Origin: Bradyrhizobium oligotrophicum S58
GTDB lineage: Bacteria > Pseudomonadota > Alphaproteobacteria > Rhizobiales > Xanthobacteraceae
Direction: 5' to 3'
Assembly (NCBI RefSeq): GCF_000344805.1
Contig: NC_020453.1
Coordinates: 1,426,001-1,490,000 of the forward strand
Length of the DNA stretch: 64,000 nt
Shown in pieces: positions 9,502-17,675 of this stretch. The position numbers were made by a program, and so were the translations under genes. The notes beneath the pieces are model-generated. The model was not told where the DNA came from. It saw nothing but the letters and a program-made list of their open reading frames with translations, and searched no databases. Numbering within the stretch: the stretch's first letter is position 1; each line of letters begins with the position of its first letter.

Positions 9502-12500
9502 TCAGTCCTGAGGAGCCGCTGATGCCTCCTGCGGTTTGGTCACCAATGCTCCCTCACGACGCAGGCGCCCGGCAGAGAGAAGTTCGTCGAGACTGCCGTG
9601 AACGGCCTCGCGGAGCTGGGCGCTGGTCGATCCGAAGCCGAACAGTCGGGCCACGGCCTGGATCAGCTGATCTTCCTCGGCTCCGTAGTTCTGCTCCACC
9701 ACCTGGATGATCGCCACCTTGATCTCGTCCGGCGGCAGCATCTCCGGCTTTCGCAGCGTCGTCGACTGCACGTCCTCGCGGCTGCGCACGACCGGCGCTT
9801 GTCCGGGCACCGCGTAGAACGGACCCTCCGAGAGTTTTCCCTTCGACGTTGCTGACCTCAGCGCGGCACGCACGGCATCGCGGATCCGATTGCCGGCGCG
9901 GGCCAGACCCCAGGCCGACCGGATGCGGACGATGATCTCCGACTCATGCACCGGTCCTTCGACCGTGACGATCTCGATGACGTGCCGCATCATGTCGGCC
10001 AGCGACGTCTCGTGCGGCTCGACCTCCCGGCGCACCCGCAGCTTTGCCTCCTCGTAAGGAACCACAATGGGTGCCTGTGGGACGATCTCTGCAACGCGGA
10101 TCTCGGTCTCCTCCGGCCTCGGCGTTTCCGTGCGTGCCAGAGGTTCGGCAGTCGCCTGGGCGGCGCCTTCGTCGATTTCGCGCCAATGCGCCTTGGCCGC
10201 CTCGATGGCGCGGACGACCTTCTCGGTTTCTTCCTTTGGCCGCAGAAACCAATCCGTAGACCAGATGCGATGCAGCACCCAGCCATGCGCTTCCAGCACG
10301 TTCTGTCGCAGGCGGTCGCGGTCTCGCGCCGATCGGGACGCGTGATACTGGGCGCCGTCGCATTCGATGCCCAGCAGGAAGCGGCCCGGCTTGTCAGGAT
10401 CGACGATGGCGAGATCGACGAAGAATCCTGCGGTGCCGATCTGCGTCTTCACCTCGTGGCCGAGCGCCCCCAGCCTGGCGGCGACCTGCTCCTCGAACAC
10501 CGAATCGGGGTCGCGGCCCGTCTCGTGAGCGATGCCGAGCTGCCCGGTCTGTGCAAACGTCAGGAAGGTCTTGAGCGCCGCGATGCCGCGGCCTTTGGCG
10601 CGCGACAGATCGATGTCGTCACCGGTGATCGAGGAAAACACCTCGCAGCGCAGCTTGGCCCGAGAGATCAGCACGTTCAGCCGCCGCTCGCCGCCGTCCG
10701 AATTCAACGGGCCGAAGCTCATCGAGACGAAGCCTTCCTTGGTCCGGCCATAACCCATGGAGATGAAGATGACGTCGCGCTCGTCGCCCTGGATGTTCTC
10801 GAGGTTCTTCACGAAGAACGGCTCGCTGGTGCCGCGGACGAAGAACTCCTCGGTGCCGGGGCTTTCCTTCCGCAACAGTTCGAGCTGATCCTGGATCGCC
10901 TGCCGCTGCGCCACCGAGAAGGTCGCGACTCCGAGGCTTTTCTCAGGCGTCTCGCGGGCATGGCGCATGACGGCCTCAGCCACGATCCGCGCTTCCCTCG
11001 GATTGGTCCGGCTGTTGCCGCGCTCGTAATGCGCGTCGGGATTGTAGTTGAACTTCAATCCCATTCCCGCGACGGCGTCGTAGGGGCTCGGCACGATGAA
11101 CAGCCTGTTATCGTAGAACTGCTTGTTGGAGACGGCGATCAGCGACTGGTGCTTGCTGCGATAGTGCCAGTTCAGCATCCGATGCGACAGGCCCTTGGCG
11201 AGGCAGAGATCGAGAATGCTTTCCGCGTCCTTGACCTGGAAGGTCGGCTGCTCCTCGTCATCATTGTCGTCGTCATCGTTGCCGGTGAGCTTCGCGAAGA
11301 AGCGCGTCGGCGGCAGCTGGCGCTCGTCGCCCACGACCACCATTTGCCGGCACCGCGCCACCGCGCCGAGCGCATCGACGGGCTCGATCTGTGAGGCCTC
11401 GTCGACGACGAGCAGATCGAAGGCCATCGCGCCCGGTTTCAGGAACTGGGCGACCGACAGCGGGCTCATCAGGAAGATCGGCTTGATCTGCTGCACCACC
11501 GGGCCGGCGCGTTCCAGCAACTGGCGGATCGGCAGATGATTGCGCTTCTTGGCGAGTTCGCCGTTCAGCACCCCGAGCGGCCCGATGCCGCCGGCGTTGC
11601 GCGGCAGCGCCGCCGCATGCTCATGGGCAATCTGGTCGCGGGCTAACTGCATGCGCGCGACGTCGAGCTTGCGAAAGCCGTCGACCAGCCGGTCGTGCGA
11701 TTCCCCGTCGAAGCGCTTCAGCTCGGGATGGTCGGCGAAGATCACGCTGCGCATGACTTCGTAGTAGGACCTGTCGAAGGTCTGTTCCAGCGCGTCGCCG
11801 GAGAGCGAGCCGTCGAGCGTGCGATCGACCAACGCTGCGAGACCATCCGCGCGGGCGAGGCGGACCCGGTCCATGAACGCAATCCACCGGGTGAGGCGCT
11901 CGGTCGAGTTCCTCCACTCCGACAGGGTCTGCGACAGCTCGTCGAACCGAATCCGATCGCCGTCGTCGAGCGGAATGCGGGTGGGCTCCAACTGAAGAAA
12001 GTCGATGAGCTTTTGCAGGTCAGACCTCAGACCCGTGAGATCCGTGCCGAGATGTTCGATCGATTGCCGATCATCGGACGACAGCGTCAGCTGCGTCAGC
12101 CGCTGGCGCGTCTCATCGCTCGCAAACGGCTTTGGGAACGCCGACCACCAGGTCACCAATCTGGAAAGCGCGTCCCAATCCGACTGCTCCTTATTCCATG
12201 CCGTCCCGAACGCTGCGCGGCCTGCACCCTCGACCTCCTCGAACGACCGGCGCGCGGCCTGCGCGGCGACGAGACCGTCGACCAGCAGAAGCCGCTGCTC
12301 GAGCGTTTTCGGCATTGGCACCTTCAGGTAGGACGCCAGCAACGCCATCTGCGCGCGATAGCGCGAGCTCAGCATGCGTAGCCACGAGCGGCCTTTCTCC
12401 GCGATCACCTTGCGGCAATCGGCGACCGACGCGTCCCAGGCGGACTCGACGAATGCCTGCTCGAACGCGGTTCTCAGTCTGGCGTAGCGAAGTCCCTTGT

Positions 12501-14286
12501 CGACGATGTCGGCGACCTCGTGCGGCCGGCTCCAGATCGGATCGCGAAACGCCGCGCGGTCGCATTCCGGCATCGCGGCAGCCGCTTCCGCAAACGCAAA
12601 CACGTCTGTGGCATCGGCCAGAGCGACAGGCGCCGGCAGCTCGAGCAGCGTGCCGACGCGCGCCGCGCCTGTGGTTACGCGGCCGATGAGGTTCGAAATG
12701 CCGTCCAGCGATGTCAGCAGCTCCGCCATCTCGGCTGGGTCGAGCGCATCGCGGCCGACGCCGCGCCACGGATGCAGGTGAGGCGCACCGTCTGATTCGA
12801 TCCGGTCGGCCAGTTCGACGACCAGCTCGCGTCGCCGTTCAAAGTCCAACGGAGACCAGGATGGCGCGCCCTGCAAGGGCAGCGCCGGCTGCGCCGACGC
12901 CTCCCAGCAACGGATGAGATGGCCGAGCAGCCGGAAGGGCGTCAGCTCGCTCGGTCGATGCGGCTGGTGCATCATGTCGGCGTGGCGATTGAGACTGTCA
13001 CGGCTGTCGGTCAGGCGCTGCACCAGCGTCGCCTCGCCGCGCGGCGCCGGGACGGCAGCAGATTTACAGCGCTTCAGCTCCTCCAGCAGGACGCGCTTGT
13101 TCGCCTTGTTGGAGTGCAGCTCGAGCGCGAGCGAGCCGAGGCCGACGCCTTTCAGCCGACGATGCACGACGTCCAGCGCCGCCATCTTCTCGGCGACGAA
13201 GAGCACGGTTTTCCCTTCCGCAGCGGCGGACGCGATGATGTTGGTGATGGTCTGCGACTTGCCGGTCCCAGGCGGGCCCTTGACGACGAGATCGCGCCCC
13301 CGGACCACTTCCTCGATCACCACGGCCTGCGACGAATCGGCGTCGACGACATGGTTCATCGCCAACGGCTGGATCACGGAATCGATCTTGCCATCGTCGG
13401 CCACGATCGGCTCCGATGCTTCGAAACCGTTCTGCAGCAGTGCTGCGATCAGTGGGTGGCGATCGAGCCCGCCATCCGCGGGCCAGTTCTCCGGATCGAG
13501 ATCGCGATACATCAGGAACTTGGAGAATGAGAAGAAGCCGAGGACGATCGCGTCGGCCTTGACCTCCCATCTCTTCTTGTTCGCGACGGTCTCGGCGATG
13601 CCGGCGAGATAAGCATCGATGTCGACGTCATCCTCGTCGCCGAAGTCCTGCAGCTTCAGCCCGAATTCTCCGTCGAGCTTGGCCTGAAGCGAGAGGTTGG
13701 GCGAGGGCGGCTCCGCGCGCGAGACCAGATGAAACCGATCGGCGGCGCTGCTGCGTTCCAGCCGGACCGGCAGCAGCACCAGCGGAGCGAAGCGCTCGAC
13801 GTCGGATTTGTCGTCCTCGAACCATTTCAGCAGTCCGAAGGCGAGATAGAGAATGTTGACGCCCTGCTCTTCCTCGAGCGTTCTGGCGTCGTACCAGATG
13901 TCGAGCAGCCGTTTCTGCAGTGCCTCGGACGACAAGCGGGTCTGGAGTCGCGTATCGGCTTGCCGGCGCTGCGCCTCCGAATCATCTCCGCTCTGCTTAG
14001 TCTCGGCAGGGGACGTGTCGGACTTGGGGGCAGGTTTGAGGGGAGGTGCAGCCGCAGTAGTCGTCTCGTCGGGATTCGTCGTGGTCTCCGCCTTCGATGC
14101 AAGGAAGGTGAGGCGCTTGCCTTCGCCAAGCAGCTCGAAGATCGTCGCGGAGCGTGCGCCGACGATGTCGATGGTGCGGATGGTCTTCGTCTTGAGCGGG
14201 ATGTGCACGAGCCGGTTGCGCGTGCCCAAATCGAGCAACGCGCGTCGGTCAGCCAGCAATCGGTCTCTTACGGATGGGCCTGCCAA
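9502..14286 (-). CDS. DUF4011/SF1 helicase with C-terminal nuclease and DUF3320 domain
   Basis: 1,594 aa from a TTG codon with an AGGAGG site at 14294-14299, 7 bp upstream; an upstream GTG at 14346 would add 20 residues. Numbers below follow the longer form. DUF4011-like start (RDRLLADRRALLDLGTRNRL, ~27-46); UPF1/RecB-like SF1 helicase with Walker A GPPGTGKS at 357-364, Walker B VVDEAS near 980, then GDERQLPPTRFF; motifs V/VI around 1160-1240 (NLENIQGDERDV, LNVLISRAK). A Vsr/MTES_1575-type PD-(D/E)XK module follows at ~1280-1390 (FEEQVAARLG, GIECDGAQYH, HRIWSTDWF), then DUF3320 at ~1450-1500. Large standalone helicase-nucleases of this layout occur in genomic islands and are suspected to act in defence or DNA repair. 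No partner gene is adjacent. Architecture is clear; function is inferred. Confidence 0.9.
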   Translation of the reverse strand: MAGPSVRDRLLADRRALLDLGTRNRLVHIPLKTKTIRTIDIVGARSATIFELLGEGKRLTFLASKAETTTNPDETTTAAAPPLKPAPKSDTSPAETKQSGDDSEAQRRQADTRLQTRLSSEALQKRLLDIWYDARTLEEEQGVNILYLAFGLLKWFEDDKSDVERFAPLVLLPVRLERSSAADRFHLVSRAEPPSPNLSLQAKLDGEFGLKLQDFGDEDDVDIDAYLAGIAETVANKKRWEVKADAIVLGFFSFSKFLMYRDLDPENWPADGGLDRHPLIAALLQNGFEASEPIVADDGKIDSVIQPLAMNHVVDADSSQAVVIEEVVRGRDLVVKGPPGTGKSQTITNIIASAAAEGKTVLFVAEKMAALDVVHRRLKGVGLGSLALELHSNKANKRVLLEELKRCKSAAVPAPRGEATLVQRLTDSRDSLNRHADMMHQPHRPSELTPFRLLGHLIRCWEASAQPALPLQGAPSWSPLDFERRRELVVELADRIESDGAPHLHPWRGVGRDALDPAEMAELLTSLDGISNLIGRVTTGAARVGTLLELPAPVALADATDVFAFAEAAAAMPECDRAAFRDPIWSRPHEVADIVDKGLRYARLRTAFEQAFVESAWDASVADCRKVIAEKGRSWLRMLSSRYRAQMALLASYLKVPMPKTLEQRLLLVDGLVAAQAARRSFEEVEGAGRAAFGTAWNKEQSDWDALSRLVTWWSAFPKPFASDETRQRLTQLTLSSDDRQSIEHLGTDLTGLRSDLQKLIDFLQLEPTRIPLDDGDRIRFDELSQTLSEWRNSTERLTRWIAFMDRVRLARADGLAALVDRTLDGSLSGDALEQTFDRSYYEVMRSVIFADHPELKRFDGESHDRLVDGFRKLDVARMQLARDQIAHEHAAALPRNAGGIGPLGVLNGELAKKRNHLPIRQLLERAGPVVQQIKPIFLMSPLSVAQFLKPGAMAFDLLVVDEASQIEPVDALGAVARCRQMVVVGDERQLPPTRFFAKLTGNDDDDNDDEEQPTFQVKDAESILDLCLAKGLSHRMLNWHYRSKHQSLIAVSNKQFYDNRLFIVPSPYDAVAGMGLKFNYNPDAHYERGNSRTNPREARIVAEAVMRHARETPEKSLGVATFSVAQRQAIQDQLELLRKESPGTEEFFVRGTSEPFFVKNLENIQGDERDVIFISMGYGRTKEGFVSMSFGPLNSDGGERRLNVLISRAKLRCEVFSSITGDDIDLSRAKGRGIAALKTFLTFAQTGQLGIAHETGRDPDSVFEEQVAARLGALGHEVKTQIGTAGFFVDLAIVDPDKPGRFLLGIECDGAQYHASRSARDRDRLRQNVLEAHGWVLHRIWSTDWFLRPKEETEKVVRAIEAAKAHWREIDEGAAQATAEPLARTETPRPEETEIRVAEIVPQAPIVVPYEEAKLRVRREVEPHETSLADMMRHVIEIVTVEGPVHESEIIVRIRSAWGLARAGNRIRDAVRAALRSATSKGKLSEGPFYAVPGQAPVVRSREDVQSTTLRKPEMLPPDEIKVAIIQVVEQNYGAEEDQLIQAVARLFGFGSTSAQLREAVHGSLDELLSAGRLRREGALVTKPQEASAAPQD

Positions 14287-14374
14287 ATGCAATCCTCCTG
14301 CGATTCGAGGATTGCAACCCGCACTCGCCGCGGTCAAGCGCGGCACGAGCTGTCTGGCTGTTTATGGGATCCGG

Positions 14375-14407
14375 TGTCTCATCTCCTCGTGTGGAGGAGA
14401 TGAGACA
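14375..14407. terminator. Perfect 14-bp hairpin between GST and helicase genes
   Basis: TGTCTCATCTCCTC (14375-14388) and its exact reverse complement (14394-14407) around a 5-base loop. It begins 9 bases past the GST stop and lies 89 bp before the helicase TTG start, with no U-tract on either strand. It could terminate GST transcription or serve as an operator for the helicase gene. Confidence 0.6.
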
Positions 14408-14416
14408 TGCCTGCAG

Positions 14417-15061
14417 CTAGGCCGCCGCCTTATGCCGCGCCAGTTCCGCCTTGTAGAGCTCGAACTCCTCGGCGATGGCGCGCGCGATCGACGGGCGTAC
14501 GCGCAGACGTTCATAATAGGTCTTCACCTCCGGCCATTTGGCGAGCTGGATCGGCGGCGTAGCCATGGTCCAGTTGATCACGGTCACGAGATAGGCGTCG
14601 GCGACGGTGAAATGATCGAGCAGAAACTCGCGGCCGCGCAGATGGTGGTCGAGATGATCGAGGCGCGACAGGTTCTTCTTCAGGACGTGGCTCTTCATGT
14701 CGTCCGGGGCGGTCTTGTCGAGGATCGGAATGAACAGTCCCTTGTGCAATTCGGTCCCGATGAAGCAGAGCCATTGATGCAGACGGCTGCGATCGATGCC
14801 GGGGCCGGTGCCGAGCTTCGCTTCCGGAAAGCGGTCCGCGACATATTGGAGGATCGCTGCATTCTCGGTCAGCAGCTCGCCGTCATCGGTGCGCAACGTC
14901 GGCACGAGGCCGAGCGGATTGACGGCGCGGAAGTCCGATCCGTCGTTGAGCACGATCTTGGTCTTCGGATCGACCTCGAGATAATTCGTCGTGGCGCCGG
15001 CTTCATAGAGTGCGATGCGGGTGGCAAGCGAGCAGGCGAGCGGCGAGAAATACAGGTCCAT
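14417..15061 (-). CDS. Glutathione S-transferase family protein
   Basis: 214 aa. N-terminal thioredoxin-like domain (MDLYFSPLACSLATRIAL, with SPLACS at the usual active-site position), cis-Pro in VNPLGLVPTLRTDDG, glutathione-binding LTENAAILQYVADRFP, then an all-helical C-terminal domain with FTVADAYLVTVINW. These enzymes conjugate or reduce electrophiles with glutathione in the cytosol. The ATG follows a GAGGAG site. It is divergent from a TetR-family gene across 91 bp, a typical regulator/target layout, so repression by that TetR is inferred. Confidence 0.93.
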   Translation of the reverse strand: MDLYFSPLACSLATRIALYEAGATTNYLEVDPKTKIVLNDGSDFRAVNPLGLVPTLRTDDGELLTENAAILQYVADRFPEAKLGTGPGIDRSRLHQWLCFIGTELHKGLFIPILDKTAPDDMKSHVLKKNLSRLDHLDHHLRGREFLLDHFTVADAYLVTVINWTMATPPIQLAKWPEVKTYYERLRVRPSIARAIAEEFELYKAELARHKAAA

Positions 15062-15105
15062 GGGTGTCTCCTCGGGGCTCCTTGGCCGGAGCGTTGATTG
15101 ATTTT

Positions 15106-15128
15106 TATACTGTCTCGCATAATATGGG
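15106..15128. promoter_or_regulatory. Shared promoter/operator region, GST-TetR pair
   Basis: A short A/T-rich patch (TATACTGTCTCGCATAATATG) in the 91-bp divergent spacer is the only AT-rich sequence there and contains -10-like elements in both directions (TATACT and TATTATG on the opposite strand). Partial dyad symmetry makes it a plausible TetR operator; no exact palindrome is present. Confidence 0.4.
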
Positions 15129-15152
15129 GTTGGTCAAGGAATTGATTGCGAG

Positions 15153-15815
15153 ATGGTACAAAAAAAGAAGGGGCCTTCGGAGGCTCCGGAAAAAGCTGAT
15201 GAGCCCGTCGAGCCGAAGCGGCGCGGGCGGCCGCGGGCCTATGAGCCGGATGTCGCGCTCGGCAAGGCGCTCGACCTGTTCCGGACGACAGGCTTTGCCG
15301 CGACCTCGCTCGACGATCTCAGCGCCGCCACCGGCATGAACCGGCCGAGCCTCTATGGCGCGTTCGGCGACAAGCGCGAGCTCTACATCAAGAGCTATCA
15401 GCGCTATCGCGACAACGCCCGTGCGGTGATCGGCGACATCTTTCGGCACGACTGGCCGGTCCGCGAACGGCTCGAGCGGATCTATGCCGCTGCCCTCGAC
15501 ATCTATCTCTCCGGGGCGGACGGACCGCGCGGCTGCTTCACGGTCATGACCGCGGGCTCGGAGGCGATCGCCGATCCCGACATCCGCGCCATGGTGCAGA
15601 ACGCGCTGACCGAGCTCGACAAGGCGTTCGCGCGTTGCTTCCGCCTTGCCAAGGAGAAGGGCGAGCTCCCCGAAGGCGCCGACCCCGTCGTGCTGGCACA
15701 ACTGGCGTCGGCGACGATCCACTCGATCGCGATCCGCGCCCGCGCCCGGGCGCCGCGCAAGGAATTGGAGGCGATCGTCGCAGGGGCGATCGACGTCATT
15801 ACCGGCGCCAGATAG
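15153..15815 (+). CDS. TetR/AcrR-family repressor, divergent from GST
   Basis: 220 aa. A basic N-terminal tail (EPKRRGRPRAYEP) precedes the TetR helix-turn-helix at about residues 35-80 (ALDLFRTTGFAATSLDDLSA, TGMNRPSLYGAFGDK). The C-terminal half is the ligand-binding, dimerisation domain (ADGPRGCFTV, AxxADPDIR). It probably represses the divergent GST gene and itself in response to an electrophile. It converges on the hydroxyacid dehydrogenase with a 4-bp gap. Confidence 0.92.
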   Translation: MVQKKKGPSEAPEKADEPVEPKRRGRPRAYEPDVALGKALDLFRTTGFAATSLDDLSAATGMNRPSLYGAFGDKRELYIKSYQRYRDNARAVIGDIFRHDWPVRERLERIYAAALDIYLSGADGPRGCFTVMTAGSEAIADPDIRAMVQNALTELDKAFARCFRLAKEKGELPEGADPVVLAQLASATIHSIAIRARARAPRKELEAIVAGAIDVITGAR

Positions 15816-15819
15816 CGTT

Positions 15820-16785
15820 TCAATACCCCCTGACGCGATCGACCAGATTGCGCAGCGCGCCGCCGGCCTCGAACGTCGCGATCTGCTCGGCGACATAGCG
15901 CGAGATCGCGTCGGCATCGGTATCGGCCGCATTGTGCGGCGTCAGCACCACCTTCGGATGGGTCCAGAACGGGCTATCGGCCGGCAGCGGCTCCCGGCCG
16001 AACACATCGAGCGACACCGCGCCGAGCGTGCCGTCGTCGAGGCAGGAGAGAATGTCCGGTTCGTTCTGCAGGCGGCCGCGTCCGGCATTGATCATGACCG
16101 GTGCGCCGAGCGGCGAGCTGCGTCGCAGCTTGGTGAACATCTTGCGGTCGAGAATGCCCGTTGTGTCCGGCGTCAGCGGCAGCAGCGACACCAGGATGTC
16201 GGTCCGCGCCAGGAACGCATCGAGCTGTGCCGCGCCGTGGAAGCTTTCGATGCCGTCGGCCTGCTTTTCGCTGCGGCTCCAGCCGGCGACCTGAAAGCCG
16301 AGACGCTTGAGCACATCGGCCGCATCGAGCCCGAGCGTGCCCAGCCCGAGAATGCCGACATTGATCGCGGCCGCCGGCCACTGATATTTCGGCGCCCAGC
16401 GCTTCACGCGCTGCGATTCGCGCAAATACAGCTCCTGCCGATGATGCATCAGCACATGGAGAACGACGTATTCGGTCATGCGCGCGGTGAGATCGTCGAC
16501 CGCGACCCGGACCAGCGGCACTTGGGGCAAGGTCTTGTCGGCCATCAGCGCATCGACGCCGGCGCCGAGGTTGAAGATGACGCGCAGGTTCGGAAAGCCG
16601 GCGAGCTCGCCGGGGGCCGGCTTCCACACCGCCGCATAATGCACGTCAGCCGGATCGAGCCCGGCATCGGGCAGCAGCACGACGGGCCGGTCGCCGCAGA
16701 CGTCGTCGAAACGCGCTTTCCAGCGCTGCGGCGACCAGTTGTCGGTGCCGCCATGGATCAGGAGCGCCAGCGCGCCTTTGGTCAT
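15820..16785 (-). CDS. D-2-hydroxyacid dehydrogenase, glyoxylate/hydroxypyruvate reductase A-like
   Basis: 321 aa with the full GhrA-like layout: Rossmann motif GILGLGTLG near residue 144, substrate and catalytic motifs INAGRGRL (Arg), DVFGREPLP (Glu) and LTPHNAA (His). Enzymes of this group reduce glyoxylate or hydroxypyruvate with NAD(P)H in the cytosol. ATG start. The reductase family is clear, but the exact substrate cannot be read. Confidence 0.92.
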   Translation of the reverse strand: MTKGALALLIHGGTDNWSPQRWKARFDDVCGDRPVVLLPDAGLDPADVHYAAVWKPAPGELAGFPNLRVIFNLGAGVDALMADKTLPQVPLVRVAVDDLTARMTEYVVLHVLMHHRQELYLRESQRVKRWAPKYQWPAAAINVGILGLGTLGLDAADVLKRLGFQVAGWSRSEKQADGIESFHGAAQLDAFLARTDILVSLLPLTPDTTGILDRKMFTKLRRSSPLGAPVMINAGRGRLQNEPDILSCLDDGTLGAVSLDVFGREPLPADSPFWTHPKVVLTPHNAADTDADAISRYVAEQIATFEAGGALRNLVDRVRGY

Positions 16786-16874
16786 CTAGAGGTCCTCGAG
16801 CTTAAGTGACCTGTCCCACATACCAGATCGTGCGGGCAGGCCAATCTCCGTGCCATCAACACGGAGACATCGTC

Positions 16875-17213
16875 ATGCGCAAATTGCTTCTCGCCACCGC
16901 TTTCGTCATCGCATCCGCCTCGGCCCAGGCCCAGACCATCGATGTCGGCTCGATCCTGTCGGCCAACGGCATTTCCCTCGGCAAGGGCGGCGGTCAGCCG
17001 CAGGCCGGCCAGCAGGGCGGTGGCGCGCCCGGTATGGCGCAAGCTGCAGGCAGCCAGGGCGGCCAGACCGCGGCAGGCCAAAGCCAGGGGCAAGGTCAAG
17101 GGCAGGGCCAGGGCCAGTCGCAGCGGCAGGCCGGGCGCGCCAAGCAGCCGCGCGAGAGCGCCCAGGAGACGCGGGCGCGGAACATCGCCGCCAAATACGG
17201 CATCTCGTGGTAG
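16875..17213 (+). CDS. Small exported Gly/Gln-rich protein
   Basis: 112 aa from an ATG with GGAG 8 bp upstream. A Sec signal peptide (MRKLLLATAFVIASASAQAQ, cleavage after AQA) precedes a low-complexity mature region rich in Gly, Gln and Ala, including a GQ dipeptide repeat at about residues 74-84, and a conserved-looking tail ending ARNIAAKYGISW. No domain is recognised. Probably periplasmic or secreted and unstructured. It is 41 bp before the ECF42 promoter at 17254 and is a separate unit. Confidence 0.7.
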   Translation: MRKLLLATAFVIASASAQAQTIDVGSILSANGISLGKGGGQPQAGQQGGGAPGMAQAAGSQGGQTAAGQSQGQGQGQGQGQSQRQAGRAKQPRESAQETRARNIAAKYGISW

Positions 17214-17253
17214 TCGCGCCGGCGCGGAACCCGCGAAAAATTCTTCGCTGGCG

Positions 17254-17280
17254 TGTCGGCCAGAGGCATACTCCGCCGTC
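17254..17280 (+). promoter_or_regulatory. ECF42-type promoter of the YCII-sigma operon
   Basis: TGTCGG (17254-17259), 17-base spacer, CGTC (17277-17280), ending 26 bp before the YCII start. An A/T-rich CGAAAAATT block lies ~15 bp upstream. The same arrangement occurs at 18982 and 25439. It agrees with the ECF42 consensus as I recall it (TGTCGA at -35, CG[A/T]C at -10), so the operon is probably autoregulated. Confidence 0.72.
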
Positions 17281-17306
17281 TTGAAGACGAATGGAGATGC
17301 CTTCCG

Positions 17307-17675
17307 ATGCTGTACGCGCTGCTCTGCTATCATGACGAGGATGTCGTCTGCACCTGGAGCAAGGACCAGGATGCCGCGGTCATGGCCAAGCTCGCCATCG
17401 TGCAGGAGAAGCTCACCAAGCAGGGGCGGCTCGGCCCGGTGGCGCGGCTGCTGCCGACCACCGCCGCCACGACCCTGCGCAAGGACGATCCGCCGCTGGT
17501 GGTCGATGGCCCCTATGCCGAGACCAAGGAGCAACTGCTCGGCTTCTATCTGGTCGATTGCGCCAATCTCGACGAGGCGCTCGCGGTCGCGCGCGAGCTC
17601 GGCGAGGCCAATCCCGGCGGCTCCTACGAGATTCGTCCCGTCGGCACGTTCAGGCCGGGCGGAGTGCTGGCATGA
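17307..17675 (+). CDS. YCII/DGPF-domain protein, partner of ECF42 sigma factor
   Basis: 122 aa from the ATG of MLYALLCYHDED. The DGPYAETKEQLLGFYLVD stretch is the hallmark of the YCII-related DGPF family, a ferredoxin-like alpha+beta dimer. These genes are characteristically found next to ECF42 sigma factors; their biochemical role is not established. The stop overlaps the sigma factor start (ATGA), giving translational coupling. A matched ECF promoter lies directly upstream. Confidence 0.9.
   Translation: MLYALLCYHDEDVVCTWSKDQDAAVMAKLAIVQEKLTKQGRLGPVARLLPTTAATTLRKDDPPLVVDGPYAETKEQLLGFYLVDCANLDEALAVARELGEANPGGSYEIRPVGTFRPGGVLA

Noticed and set aside
9502..17213. Multi-gene defence island around the helicase
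   Set aside because: Neighbours are GST, TetR, a hydroxyacid dehydrogenase and a small exported protein; no methylase, toxin, CRISPR or other defence partner is seen.
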